DNA of 64,000 nucleotides, from NCBI RefSeq assembly GCF_002234675.1, contig NC_019866.2, forward strand, positions 372,001-436,000, in the 5' to 3' direction. Both the position numbers and the translations under genes were made by a program. The notes below the pieces were generated by a model. That model was not told where the DNA came from, searched no databases, and saw only the letters and a list, made by a program, of their open reading frames with translations. Shown here in pieces: positions 11,800 through 22,656 of this stretch (position 1 is the stretch's first letter; each line of letters starts with the position of its first letter). This DNA is from Oryzias latipes. Taxonomy: Eukaryota > Chordata > Actinopteri > Beloniformes > Adrianichthyidae.

Positions 11800-12228
11800 T
11801 GTCATGGTTTCAGTTTGTTGTGTCTTGTTTTTCGCTTTAGTTCTTGTTCTGTCTTGTTTGGTTCTGTTTCCTGTTTTATTTTGAAAGGTTTCCTGTCTTG
11901 TCTTGTTTCTTGAGTTTTACTTCCTTTGGTCCCCATCTGCCCTGATCGTGTTCACCTGTGTCTTGTCTGCCCTGTCTGTATATAAGTCTTGTCTCTGCCT
12001 TCCTCCTGCGCTGGTCCATTAACTTCTGGTCGTGTGTTTAACGTCTTCATGTGTCTTCGTCCGTTCATGCCATGTTTCATGCCACGCCACAGTGAGTTTT
12101 TGTTTTGTCATCCTGCTCTGCAGCGCCTTTTGTTTGTTGTTTATTAAACCCCCTGGCCTTGGAACTGTTTGCCTCCCGCCTCTGCTTCTGGGTCCAACCG
12201 GCTCTCGAGCCACCCCCCTCACGTGACG
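11800..12228 (+). mobile_element. Solo LTR (429 bp) with 5-bp target-site duplication
   Basis: The element begins TGTCATGG and ends CACGTGACG, an imperfect TGTCA/TGACA terminal pair. It is flanked by the exact 5-bp duplication ATAGG (11795-11799 and 12229-12233). Inside are a TATATAAG box at 11979-11986 and an ATTAAA poly(A)-type hexamer at 12143-12148, in the U3-R-U5 order expected of an LTR. No internal retroelement genes are present, so it is read as a recombined solo LTR. A Gypsy-like source is possible, but the family is not identified. The final G instead of A fits decay of the terminal TGACA. Confidence 0.7.
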
Positions 12229-12287
12229 ATAGGTTTGAAACAAAATCAATTAGACAAAAAGGGGAACAAAGCAAAAAAAACTATTCT

Positions 12288-12330
12288 GACGTGTGACGTC
12301 ACTTCCTGTTTCCTGTGGATATAAATGCTG
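12288..12330 (+). promoter_or_regulatory. Orphan promoter-like cluster: CRE, ETS-type words, TATA
   Basis: A perfect CRE (TGACGTCA, 12294-12301) is followed at once by ACTTCCTG, TTTCCTG and then GATATAAA at 12318-12325. The spacing resembles a compact TATA promoter. No open frame with recognisable product follows, so it may be a relic of an inserted element. Confidence 0.35.
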
Positions 12331-12589
12331 ATGTGTCCATTGCTCTGGTTTGGCTGTTGGTGGAGGAAAACTTTGACGGTGAGGGAGATTCTGTTTAAAA
12401 CCAAGTGTGCACCCTTAGAATTAAACAAAACCTGAAATGTGAATGATTGTCCCACAAAACTATAATCTGTTACTGGGCTGGGAGAAAAGAGAAAAAAAAC
12501 CAAACAACTAAGGCTCATGTTCAGGCTCTGTCCTGCAACCTGTGACGCTACTTCGTCACATCCCCAAATACAAACCGTTTAGAGTCCAG

Positions 12590-13290
12590 AGAACGCAGGA
12601 ACAACGGAGCTCATTCCGGAGTTTAGGAAGGTTCTGTCTCCTCTGGTCCAGAACCGTGTGGATGGACCATCAACAGGTTCTGATCCACAGACCTCAGTGC
12701 ACCAGATGGTCTGTAGGGGGCGATCAGATCACGGACCATGGAGGCCCTAAACGTCAAAACTAAGATTTTATATTGAAAGCTGTAATCAAGCGGGAGTCGA
12801 TGAAGATCTTTGAGGGTCGGGGAGATGGGATCTGTTCTCCTAGTGCGGGTCAAGATCCTCACAGCACAGTTCTGGATCAGCTGATTGGAGTGCTGCTCCA
12901 GCCACAGATCTTTGTCAAAAATGAGACCCAAGTTTCTGAGGCTGGGTTTGATTGACAGCCGGGCCAAGAGAACCCATCCCAGCTTAACCTCTGGTAAAGC
13001 ATCATCAGGGTAATAACTAGTGTTTAGCTGCAGAGTTTTCACAGAGCCGTCGTTTTCTCCGCATCAGAGAGTCCAGCTCGTGTCTCAGAGGACTGAACGA
13101 GCGAAATGGCTGGATATCATCAGCAAAGAGTGGTGAGTGGTAGGAGACATCGCTGTACTCCTGGATGACCTTTCCCATATAGTAGAAACAGAACAGAGCC
13201 CTGAGGAACCCCACACAGTAGGTCTGCTGGCTGAGACCTTCTGTGGCTGCTGAGGCCGACTCCAGGATGATGTCATGAATGACCCACAAG
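12590..13290 (-). mobile_element. L2-type LINE fragment (reverse transcriptase C-terminal half, decayed)
   Basis: On the minus strand the sequence translates in pieces to an L2-clade reverse transcriptase. One piece has VSYHSPLFADDIQ, corresponding to the HxYADDTQ active-site block. Another reads NLGLIFDKDLWLEQH and then LTRTRRTDPISPTLKDLHRL and YRPSGALRSVDQNLL. Frames are shifted between the two pieces. The segment that normally joins the 'dyCnaLl' motif is missing. The element is dead, truncated at both ends, and has no visible 3' tail. Confidence 0.85.
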
Positions 13291-14200
13291 GAGAGAAAGG
13301 CGGAGCCTCAGAGATCGAGTCGTTTTACTTCCAGGTAGGAAAATTAGCTGAAGAATAACTTATTTCATCACGTGTGTTCTTTAGTGTCCCTAAAGGAACA
13401 AGATGGCAGACGGTACAGACCAAAGGTTTGGACACGCTGGAGAAGTTTCTACACAGTTACCATCAAAGTCTTCCACAGGCGTGGTGATTTATGGGAGACG
13501 CCTGTTTTTCTGCGTGTGTCTAACGGACTTTACACGCATGTACCATCACGCATCACATCACGTGCAAATGACGTATTTATGCACTAATGCATTACGTATA
13601 ACACGCATGTCTGAGGTCATACGTAGAAGAAGCACATCGATGCCAAACCATGAGTAATCTGGGGGGGGGGGGGGTGGTGACAAGTGTTGAACATCTCAGC
13701 ATCGCAGCAGCTCAAACGGTCATTTTAACGGCAAAAACCGGCACAAACGTAGCCCCAGAACAGGAGACCGCTCTGTGTGTGTGTGGTGACCTTTAATGAC
13801 CTTTAATATAGTCTTTCAAATTTCAGCATCGCAGCAGCTCAAACGGTCATTTTAACAGCACAAACCGGCGCTAACGGCCCCGCTTAGTGCCTGGACTTTT
13901 TCAGTGGGGGGGGGTCAGATTCACCGTGGGGGTTCGCGACGCGCGATCACGACCGTTTCAGACGCGGAAGGCCAAAATTCTGGCGTGCGCGTGCATGGAC
14001 TTTTCATTGAACTTGGACCCCCCCCCCCCCCCCCCCCGTCTGAACGCAGCTTTACGGCGTGAAGAACCGGAGGAGGGTCTCCAACATGGACTGCATTGAT
14101 TAAAGGCTTAGTTAGTTTGGATTACAGAATGGGTTTTGTTTTAAACTTTTTTCTTTCAATCTGAACTATTGTCTTTCATACTTTTCCATAAACTACCTTA
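13291..14200. other. Intergenic sequence with G/C runs
   Basis: Apart from the direct repeat pair at 13694-13877, a G run near 13661-13674 and a C run near 14019-14037, nothing is recognised here. Confidence 0.5.
13694..13877 (+). repeat. Direct repeat pair of about 55 bp
   Basis: 13694-13749 and 13822-13877 share TCAGCATCGCAGCAGCTCAA, then ACGGTCATTTTAAC and most of the following 20 bases. About 73 bp separate them. The origin could be a local duplication or two ends of a small element. No function is seen. Confidence 0.8.
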
Positions 14201-15260
14201 GTGCGCATGACCGCCATTAACCCCGTTCACCCTCTAACCCGTCTTCGTTGCGAACCCGCTGACGTCACTTAATTGGCTCGTGCCCGCGCTGACCCCTCTC
14301 AGCGGGGCGCGTGCTGCTGCACTTTCACGTCGTGATTCATTTTAATAAAGCGGCACGTGCGGGCGGAGGAGGGCTGTGAGGAGATCAAAAGGCGGCGCGT
14401 CCCCGCCGTCCGTGCGCGCACCACCGTACCCACCTACTAGTGTGGTTGTCATGGTTACCCGAATACCCGCCTGAACGGGTATGTGTGCGCGAGCAAGAGG
14501 GGAGGGAAGGAAGGAGAAAAGCGAGAGGAAGGAGGGAGGAGAGGAGGAGGAGAGGCGGCGGGTGTTTGCCGAGGAGGACGTGGCGGCTCCGGTACAGAAA
14601 GCTTCAGGCGACGGGCGGCGGAGGCATGAACCGGAGCGTGTGCAGGTGAGGCGCCGCCGTCAGCCGCCTCTCCGCCGAGCAGCCCTTTCCGCGGGCAGAC
14701 GGAGTGGACGCGGATGACCGCGCTCGCGGCCGTCGCGCTCCGCCACAGGTTTTCCTGTTTTCTGGAGGGGGGTGGGGGTGTCAGGCCGCCATACGCGGCC
14801 GTCGCGTTCCTCGCAGAAAGGGACCGGGGGAGCGGCTCCCCCCGCGGCCGCCTCACTCTCACTTTCTCCCGCTGCTAGCAGCAGCTGGCCCCGCGAGCCC
14901 GCTAGCTCTGCAGACAAACAAGATGGCCACTGTTAGCGAGGAGCTAGCTAGACAAGGCAGCGCGAGCCTCTTTGTACGGGGGAACGGCGCGGGGAGCGTA
15001 ACCTTCCGCGACCACGAGTTCGCTGCTCTGAAAGTAGTGCGCTGGCAGCGGCAGGAGGAGCGGCGCAGCCTCCACGGACGCGGCGGGACACAAGCGGCGC
15101 GGAGGCTGCGTGGCGCTCGGAGTGGGTGGGCTGTGGGGGGAACGGGCGCGCGGAGCGGCAAACTTTACGTGCACACCTTTGACAACACTGTTCACGTCGA
15201 CTCAACTTTTCTGTGCGCGCGCGCGCCCAGCTGCAGGATTGCTGTCACATCTGCACGTGC
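14200..15260 (+). promoter_or_regulatory. CpG-island promoter of the eight-finger zinc-finger gene
   Basis: CpG-dense sequence covers about 14220-15240, with CACGTG E-box words (near 14354) and AAGATGGC (YY1-like, near 14920). No TATA box stands out. It lies 4-5 kb upstream of the main coding exons and surrounds a plausible first exon ending at the donor CAG/GTGAGG (14645/14646). Promoter use is inferred from base composition only. Confidence 0.6.
14626..14645 (+). other. Putative 5' exon end with short upstream ORF start
   Basis: ATGAACCGGAGCGTGTGCAG ends exactly at a strong donor (GTGAGG). If spliced to the acceptor at 19086-19087, the frame continues as RLVQRRC and then stops, making a 13-codon ORF that lies upstream of the main ATG at 19256. 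It would therefore be a uORF, not the protein start. Exon use is inferred from splice signals only. Confidence 0.4.
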
Positions 15261-16857
15261 GTGATGCAGATGTATCATCTGTTTACATGACAACAGTAAT
15301 CAGATAACTCGTTAGAAAATATGTGGTGCGTTCAGGAACACGTAGGAAAAGCTGCTGGTTTTTAGTAGATTTCCCAGGTTTGAAGGATCAGGATTAGAGA
15401 TTAGAACCAGATTGGGTTAATCTGAGCAAATCGTGGACTTGGTGGCACAAAGCAGCGTTTTTCATCCCGCGGACCGCGGTAAAATAATTTTGACTGATCT
15501 AAAAAACATTTACAATTTACAAATCACCAGAATATCAACTCGGGCTGCACGGTGGAGCAGTGGTTAGCGCCCCTGGGTTCAAGTCCCGGCTTGGGTACCT
15601 GAACCAGAACATCCATGGGGATGTTCTCCCCATGGATGTGGGGGTTTTCTCCGGCTTCAGAAACATGCTGCAGGGGTTCATTGGTTCCTCTGATGGTCAT
15701 CCGTGCAGCACTAGCTTCCTGCAGGATCTGCTGTCAGAGCGTGTAGAGAGTGAACAAAATAATGAAGCTCAGAGTCTATCTGGCATCATAAGCACTGCTA
15801 TTCACTACAACACCCATGATGCATTGGGTTAACGTGACAGCTCTCTTACTGTGCTGCTGTCATGAAGCAGAACAAACATCGACCCGTCTGCTCTAAAAGT
15901 TCTTTGTGATGAAATCGGAGGTAAAGTTTAGTCCGTCCAGGTTTCAGGTGAACAACTTTGGTCCAAAGTCATCTTTCCGACTGAAGCGGCTGCTTTCTAG
16001 TGACGTCTGTCTGAAGACTCCAATGTCAGACTTTGTTCACTTCTGGAAAACCTTTGAATAGAACAAAGGAACAAAGGAATACGGTAAAAATAGACTTTTA
16101 AACTGAAACGATGAAATCTCCAAAAAGAAAGAAACGAACCAGTCTTCAGTGTCTTCAGGTTTTTGTGTTGTTACAACTGAACGTATGGAGATGATGTTGG
16201 TCTTTTCTGTCTAAAATCATTAAACCGGCCGTGATTATAGATTCGTTCAAATACTCCAGTTACATAAAAACATCCTTAGCGTTTAGAAAGAATGTCTTCA
16301 TCTGGTTTTGGTGAGGTTTACATGAAATCGCATTTTAACAAACTGGAGGGGAAGACATCTATTTTGGCAAATTTTCAATTTAGTTGAAAATGATTAATCA
16401 AAACTATTGCAGCTTCTGGGGAAAAGGGCAGGAACGTCACATTTTTGGTGCCACAGTTATTCCAAAACCCCCGTGAGATCATGAAGGACTGTTCATCACA
16501 GCTCAGTTTGTCTTTGGACATTTGGTTGCTGCTGTGCCGCAGCATTTTTGCTGACCGTAGCTCAAAAACGGCTGCAAAACACTGAATGAAAGGCAGTTTG
16601 GTTACCATAGAAACGAGTTTGACGCCTTCATCATCTGGATCCTTCGGGCCACAGGCCGGTCGCCTCTGGGCTCAGGAACCTAACAAATGACACGTCGGTC
16701 ATCCAAAGATCCTTTCCAAAAACAGAAACGAACAGGAGTCAGAATCAGATCGGGTTTTTTCGCTCCACATGGTTCTGTGGAAACTTCAGTTTCAGTTTTT
16801 GGTGGATCTTGTTCTCAGCTGGAGAAGCTGTTCTAAGAAGGACGAGGACGCAGACTA
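15260..16857 (+). other. Intron sequence, mostly unassigned
   Basis: This is the left part of the inferred intron 1 of the eight-finger gene. A SINE-like head is at 15541-15665. The rest, including a 77-codon minus-strand open frame near 16375-16608, shows no recognisable domain or repeat. Confidence 0.5.
15541..15665 (+). mobile_element. tRNA-headed SINE fragment
   Basis: GGGCTGCACGGTGGAGCAGTGGTTAGCGCCCC resembles a pol III box A region (20-base limit keeps the key word: TGGAGCAGTGGTTAGC). GGGTTCAAGTCCC is box-B-like. The tail words ATGTTCTCCCCATGGATGTG and GGGGTTTTCTCCGG match the body of fish SINEs. It is a short or 3'-truncated copy. Confidence 0.7.
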
Positions 16858-16879
16858 GTGATGGAGACCAGCAGCCTGG

Positions 16880-18240
16880 AGAGTCCTAGACCGGTCCAGG
16901 ACAGAATCCAAATCCAGACCGGTCAAGGACAGAATCCATATCCAGACCGGTCCAGGACAGAATCCACTTTCAGACCGGTTCAGGACAGAATCCAAATCCA
17001 GACCGGTCCAGGACAGAATCCATATCCAGACCGGTCCAGGACAGAATCCATATCCAGACCGGTTCAGGACAGAATCCATATCCAGACCGGTCCAGGACAG
17101 AATCCATATCCAGACCGGTCCAGGACAGAATCCACTTTCAGACCGGTTCAGGACAGAATCCAAATCCAGACCGGTCCAGGACAGAATCCATATCCAGACC
17201 GGTCCAGGACAGAATCCATATCCAGACCGGTTCAGGACAGAATCCATATCCAGACCGGTCCAGGACAGAATCCATATCCAGACCGGTCCAGGACAGAATC
17301 CATATCCAGACCGGTTCAGGACAGAATCCATATCCAGACCGGTCCAGGACAGAATCCACTTTCAGACCTAGTTCAGGACAGAATCCAAATCCAGACCGGT
17401 CCAGGACAGAATCCACTTTCAGACCGGTCCAGGACAGAATCCACTTTCAGACCTAGTTCAGGACAGAATCCAAATCCAGACCGGTCCAGGACAGAATCCA
17501 CTTTCAGACCGGTTCAGGACAGAATCCATATCCAGACCGGTCCAGGACAGAATCCATATCCAGACCGGTTCAGGACAGAATCCATATCCAGACCGGTCCA
17601 GGACAGAATCCATATCCAGACCGGTCCAGGACAGAATCCATATCCAGACCGGTTCAGGACAGAATCCATATCCAGACCGGTCCAGGACAGAATCCATATC
17701 CAGACCGGTCCAGGACAGAATCCACTTTCAGACCGGTTCAGGACAGAATCCATATCCAGACCGGTCCAGGACAGAATCCATATCCAGACCGGTTCAGGAC
17801 AGAATCCATATCCAGACCGGTCCAGGACAGAATCCATATCCAGACCGGTCCAGGACAGAATCCATATCCAGACCGGTTCAGGACAGAATCCATATCCAGA
17901 CCGGTCCAGGACAGAATCCATATCCAGACCGGTCCAGGACAGAATCCACTTTCAGACCGGTCCAGGACAGAATCCATATCCAGACCGGTTCAGGACAGAA
18001 TCCATATCCAGACCGGTCCAGGACAGAATCCATATCCAGACCGGTCCAGGACAGAATCCATATCCAGACCGGTTCAGGACAGAATCCATATCCAGACCGG
18101 TCCAGGACAGAATCCATATCCAGACCGGTCCAGGACAGAATCCACTTTCAGACCGGTTCAGGACAGAATCCATATCCAGACCGGTCCAGGACAGAATCCA
18201 CTTTCAGACCTAGTTCAGGACAGAATCCAAATCCAGGCCG
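16880..18240 (+). repeat. 28-bp minisatellite (about 48 copies) with 224-bp higher-order periods
   Basis: The unit is CCGGTCCAGGACAGAATCCA followed by TATCCAGA (28 bp), with a few alleles: GGTT for GGTC, ACTTTC or AAATCC for ATATCC, and CCTAGTT for CCGGTT. Marker ACTTTC variants at 17500, 17724 and 17948 are spaced exactly 224 bp (8 units), and the next is at 18144 (7 units). The 451-codon forward frame and many reverse frames are open only because the unit lacks stops. It lies in the inferred first intron of the eight-finger gene. Confidence 0.95.
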
Positions 18241-18479
18241 GTCCAGGACAGAATCCAGAAAATTCCATAGTAAAGCTGGTATTAACAACAGTCTGTCCAT
18301 CACCGACTGTAATGTGACTCTAAGAAAGCTTTCCAATAGATGTGAAATGGGACTGAACAGCAGGTCAGATCACTTTATAAACTCCATAACCGTGACAACA
18401 CGGGACTGGATACGTCATCAGAATCCGTCACTTCGCAACCTTTGACAGGACAAAAAGTTTGGGTTTATTTACCTTTTGT

Positions 18480-18600
18480 TCCATTGTGAGACGATTAAAA
18501 ACGAGACAAAACTAAAACCCACCCCCTTCCCCCACCCCTCCATTCACACAGACACACCATGACCCCCCCCCCCCCCCAACACACACACACACACATGATA
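18480..18600 (+). repeat. C-rich and (AC)n low-complexity tract
   Basis: CCCACCCCCTTCCCCCACCC, a poly(C) run near 18562-18576 and an (AC)8 tract near 18579-18595 follow each other. This is simple sequence with no gene. Confidence 0.8.
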
Positions 18601-18604
18601 CCGG

Positions 18605-18860
18605 CACCAAACAAAGAGAGGTTTTCTTTAACCAAATGAAGTCAACTTAGTCACCACTTTCTCGCGGTATGGACATCAGTCTGTGTCATCGTTTCTATGG
18701 CAACCACTCTCACCAATCAGGAGTGAGCTTGTTGGAAGGCCACACTCCTAACACTTATGGGTGGAGCTACACAAATCAGTCAAACGCTTTGAATGTGGGG
18801 GCCAGCAGGCTCCACCTACTTTTATTGGAGGCATCTGATTGGCCAGTTTATACCTTGAAA
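18605..18860 (+). repeat. Dispersed repeat family A, copy 1
   Basis: Contains TTTCTATGGCAACCACTCTC, ACCAATCAGGAG, TTGGAAGGCCACACTCC and GGGGGCCAGCAGGCTCC in fixed order. The same words recur in the same order near 59085-59350, partly near 61190-61355, and inverted near 54641-54720. Class unknown; no transposase or reverse transcriptase seen. Confidence 0.8.
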
Positions 18861-19087
18861 AAAGCGGTTCATCAATCAGGTGTTGGAAAGCATCAATAGA
18901 ATGACAGCTGTTTATTCCTCCGTAGGCGGATTTTACTTCCTGTTTGGAACGCCGGGGGCGGGGCCACTCAGTCCAGCTGTCAGATACAGTCACTGGTTCA
19001 GGCTGACTCGGACCTGTTGTCTAGTCCGTCCTGGGGGTGGGGGGGTCATGTTGTTTTCCTGATCAGTGAAGTTTGTTTCTTCTGCAG

Positions 19088-21302
19088 GCTGGTTCAACGC
19101 CGGTGCTGACGTCTGCCCCCCCGTCACGCCGTTGACAGGTTCCTGGGGGAACTCTGACCCCCCCAGCCGCAGCCAGGTTACACCCTCTGAGGATTGGGGG
19201 GAGTGGAGGAAGAGGAGAGGTCGACGTCTTCATCTCTGAGGATTACCCCCCCACCATGACGGACTTGGAGGCCGAGTGCCTGAGTCTCGGCCTGCCGCCC
19301 GAGTGCGGCTCCCCCCCCTCTCCCTTGGATTCCTCCCTGCAGGTGGATTGTGGCACGGGGCCCGCCGGCTCCGCCCCCGCGCCCACCCTGGCCCTCCTCT
19401 CCTCGGACTGCCCCACCCCCACTCTCAGCTCTCTGGCGGCGGAGATCGTAGAGCCGCTGGTGATGCTGCCGTGCGTGAAAAGCGAGCCGGAGGACGGAGA
19501 CCTGGAGCCGATCCGGACCGTGGACCTGTCGGAGATCCAGCCGCTGTCCACGGCCGAGCTGGGCCACGAGCAGATCAAGATGGAGATCAGCGGCCTGGAC
19601 TACATCAAGTCGGAGCACCACGGCGGCCACCATCTGGGCCCCTTCCACCACGGCGACGTCCCCGAGCTGGACTACAAGTCGCACTACGAGGCCGGCTCGG
19701 TGTTCGACTACATCTCCCAGGTACTTCACCTTAGAGGTCACAGCACCAGACTGGGCCGAGCCAGCCCAGAGGTGTCTTACAAGTTCTAGAACGCCCCGTT
19801 TGGTGTCTCTGATCAAAGATGGGCGGTTCTGGTGAGAGGCAAAGCTGTTGGATGGTTCTGGCTGACTGTCAGATGATCTGCAGGACTTTTCTTCTTCCTG
19901 TTCAGTCCTAGTCAGGGCTCAGACTGTAGCGCCCCCCCACTGAGCAGCTGCTGTTGGTTTGGGCCGGTTCTGCTCGGGCCGGGCACGGGTCCTGGAGGCT
20001 GGTGAGGAGGTCTGCAGCATTTGAATTGATCCATCAGCTTGATTCATGAAACATTTTCACTGAGTTTTTTAAGGTGGTTTGACCAGAACCAGAAAAACCC
20101 GGTTCAGATGGAACCAGGTGGGCGTGGCGCCCCCTACAGGTCCGCCTCAAAGCGCTGACGCTGTCGTCTCCTCCTCTCAGGTCACAGACACTCTGGAGTA
20201 CATCAAGTCGGACCCCCACGTGGACCTGCACTGCTACTACAGCGCTGAGCTCAGCTCCCTCAAGTCCGAATACCTGGATTGTGTGGCCACGCCCCCCCAC
20301 CTGCAGCACAACGGCCTGGAGTCCATCCACATGGCGGAGCTGCGCTCCGAGCTCAACAAGCTGCGGCCCGACGGCCCGCTGATAGACGGCATCGGCAAAC
20401 TGGACCCCGACTTCGCCGGGGCGGCGCTGTACGAGCTGCAACCGCACGGGGAGGCGGGGAAGAGCCCGGCGGCGGCTGGGGCAGCAGGCGCCACGGGCAC
20501 AGTCATCAAAACCAAAACTCACAGTCCCACGGTGAGGAAGCCGCGCAACATGCAGGGGGAGAAGCCCTTCTCGTGCACGCAGTGCGGCAAGAACTTCAGT
20601 ACGCTGGGGAACCTGAAGACGCACCAGCGCATCCACACCGGCGAGCGGCCATACACCTGCTCGCAGTGCGGCAAGAGCTTCGGCCAGGCGGGGAACCTCA
20701 AACGCCACCAGCTCATCCACACGGGGCAGAAGCCCTACGTGTGCGCCCACTGCCCCAAAGGCTTCACCAAGGCCGACGACCTGCGCTCGCACCAGCGGCT
20801 GCACACCGGCGAGCGGCCCTTCATCTGCAGCACCTGCGGCAAGAGCTTCAGCCAGTCCAAAGAGCTGAAGGCGCACCAGCTGAGCCACACCGGCGAGCGG
20901 CCCTTCTGCTGCGCCCACTGCGGCAAGAGCTTCACCAAGGAGACCAGCTACCACAACCACGTCCAGATCCACACCGGGGAGAAGCCCTTCACCTGCTCGC
21001 AGTGCGGCAAGACTTTCAGCAACTCCGGCGTCCTGAAGACCCACGAGAAGATCCACACGGGCGAGCGGCCGTTCGGCTGCACGCAGTGCGGCAAGAGCTT
21101 CGGCCGCCTCGGCCACCTGAAGGCGCACCAGCAGATCCACACGGGCGAGCGGCCGTACGCCTGCCCCCACTGCGGCAAGACGTTCAGCCAGTCGGGCCAC
21201 CTGAAGGCCCACGAGCAGATCCACAAACGGGAGCGGGCCGACGCGGCGAGCGACGGCGGCGGCAGCAGCAGCAGCAGCGTGGTGGGCGGGGACAGCAGCT
21301 AA
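19088..21302 (+). CDS. C2H2 zinc-finger protein with eight tandem fingers and repeated sumoylation motifs
   Basis: The exon 19088-19720 carries 5' UTR and the start ATG at 19256 (CCACCATGA, a strong Kozak context). It joins in phase 0 to 20181-21302, ending in TAA, for 528 aa. Splice sites are CAG/GTACTT and CTCAG/GTCAC. Residues 1-155 are acidic and Pro/Ser-rich and contain VKSE (followed by PEDGD), IKME and IKSE; exon 3 adds IKSD and LKSE. These fit the sumoylation consensus psi-K-x-E, usual in repressive factors. Residues about 270-500 hold eight C-X2-C-X12-H-X3-H fingers, mostly with TGERP/TGEKP linkers, so sequence-specific DNA binding is expected. The C terminus is Gly/Ser-rich. All zinc ligands are intact. 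The nearest named relatives would be generic teleost multi-finger proteins; the orthologue is not recognised. Recurrent HTGERPF coding makes long artefactual frames on the other strand. Confidence 0.88.
19721..20180 (+). other. Intron between the two main coding exons of the eight-finger gene
   Basis: 460-bp phase 0 intron, donor GTACTT and acceptor TCCTCTCAG. Retention would add RGH... and end after a few dozen codons at 19789, before the fingers. Nothing else was recognised in it. Confidence 0.8.
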
Positions 21303-22252
21303 AGACTGCGACCTTTAACCTCCGGTGACACAAAGTATTATCCTCTTTTTATAAATACTATATGGAAAGTTTCTTACGTTTTCATACTTTTGTGCTCTTT
21401 TACATTTGAACTGACTGTGCGCGTGCGTGAGAGTGTGCACGTGACAGCGAGTGCCTGCAGAGGTCGACTCTTATTTTTGGAGAATCTAGAAGACAAGCAC
21501 AAGAATTCCAGTGAACGTTACTTTTGTATGCTTTTATTTTGTAATCAGTCCTACCAGCAGCCCCCCCCCCTGTTTACACACGCCAACGACTCATCAAGGT
21601 GACCTCTTGCAGACCCCCCCACACCTGTTTTAACAGCATTTTGACCACCTGCACAGGCGTTGTGGGGGGGGGTAAATCATCAGAGGTTAGCGGACCTGAA
21701 CGCATCGTCAAACGCCACACTGGTCTTAAACAGCTTTTAATTTGAAAGGCCAACAGGAAACACTGCAGCAGGCTGTCTCTTACTCTGAAAAGCCTTCTTC
21801 CTCTCATCAATACAACTTCATACGGGGGTGGGGGGCCCATGAACAGGAATGGCAAGAATCCCAGAAGCCATAAAACGCTGTTTTATTAACCGTAACCGGA
21901 CAGCAGCCTTTCACTTAGCCCCGCCCCCACCAGCAGGTCTTCTGGTTGGACTAGCGTTAGGTCACCACGGAATGTTGTAAACGGACAGGTGGAGGTGGTT
22001 TAGCGTTGGAGGAAACATCAGACGTCTGTGACCTGGTTCCTAAACGTTTAGATTGGGGACCAAATCAGAAACGGCGACGCCTCCTCTGACCTCCATCGCC
22101 TCCTGCCGCACGAAGCGTTTTCCCGTCGATCCGTTACAGCCTCCATGTTTACTCCAAAGAGAACGCCACATCCAGACGTTCTAGCAGCAGAACATCAGCT
22201 GCTTCTGAGGAACCAGAAGCGTTCCAGAACGCTCCTCCTCGCCGCTGGCGCT

Positions 22253-22317
22253 TAGGTCCGGGTCAGACGCTCCCTAGGTCCGGGTCAGACGCTCCCTAGG
22301 TCCGGGTCAGACGCTCC
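22253..22317 (+). repeat. 22-bp unit, three tandem copies
   Basis: TAGGTCCGGGTCAGACGCTC followed by CC repeats three times with no clear divergence. It is a small local expansion in the 3' flank of the eight-finger gene. Confidence 0.9.
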
Positions 22318-22650
22318 TTCTCTGTTCCAAAGGTTCAACACAAACTGAAGCAGGTGGAAGAATAAAGCGCTTCCACTGCAGCCTGCTGGAGGGTCACCGT
22401 TTGAATCTGGGGCTTCAAGAAAAGCGTTTGGCGTCTGGATGAGCGTGGAGGAGGAGTTTCTCAGCGCTCCGTCCTGGGCGGGGTGGGGGCCACCGGCTGG
22501 GTTTTAATCTTTGTGAATTGGGCTGGTCTGGGCTCAGAAAGCCTGCAGGTCTTCATCGCTCCAGATCTTTATGACTTCATTTCCTGGAACCTCAGACGGT
22601 CCTGCTTTTATTGTGAAAATCTGTTTAATGCGGAACTTCCTCCGTGACCA

Positions 22651-22656
22651 AATAAA
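22651..22656 (+). terminator. Candidate poly(A) signal of the eight-finger gene
   Basis: AATAAA, 1.35 kb after the stop codon. An alternative AATAAA is at 22361-22366. Which is used cannot be told from sequence. Confidence 0.4.

Noticed and set aside
14704-15264. 186-codon frame in the CpG island
   Set aside because: GC-rich promoter sequence lacks stops by composition; several overlapping frames on both strands are open and none has a domain.
16858-18213. 451-codon plus-strand frame and many reverse frames
   Set aside because: They are pure translation of the 28-bp minisatellite in an intron of the eight-finger gene.
4017-18240. Regular 28-bp repeats resembling a CRISPR array
   Set aside because: Units are directly adjacent with no unique spacers, there are no cas genes, and the genome is vertebrate.
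20034-21224. 396-codon minus-strand frame
   Set aside because: It is the antisense shadow of the zinc-finger exon; repeated finger codons leave the opposite strand open.
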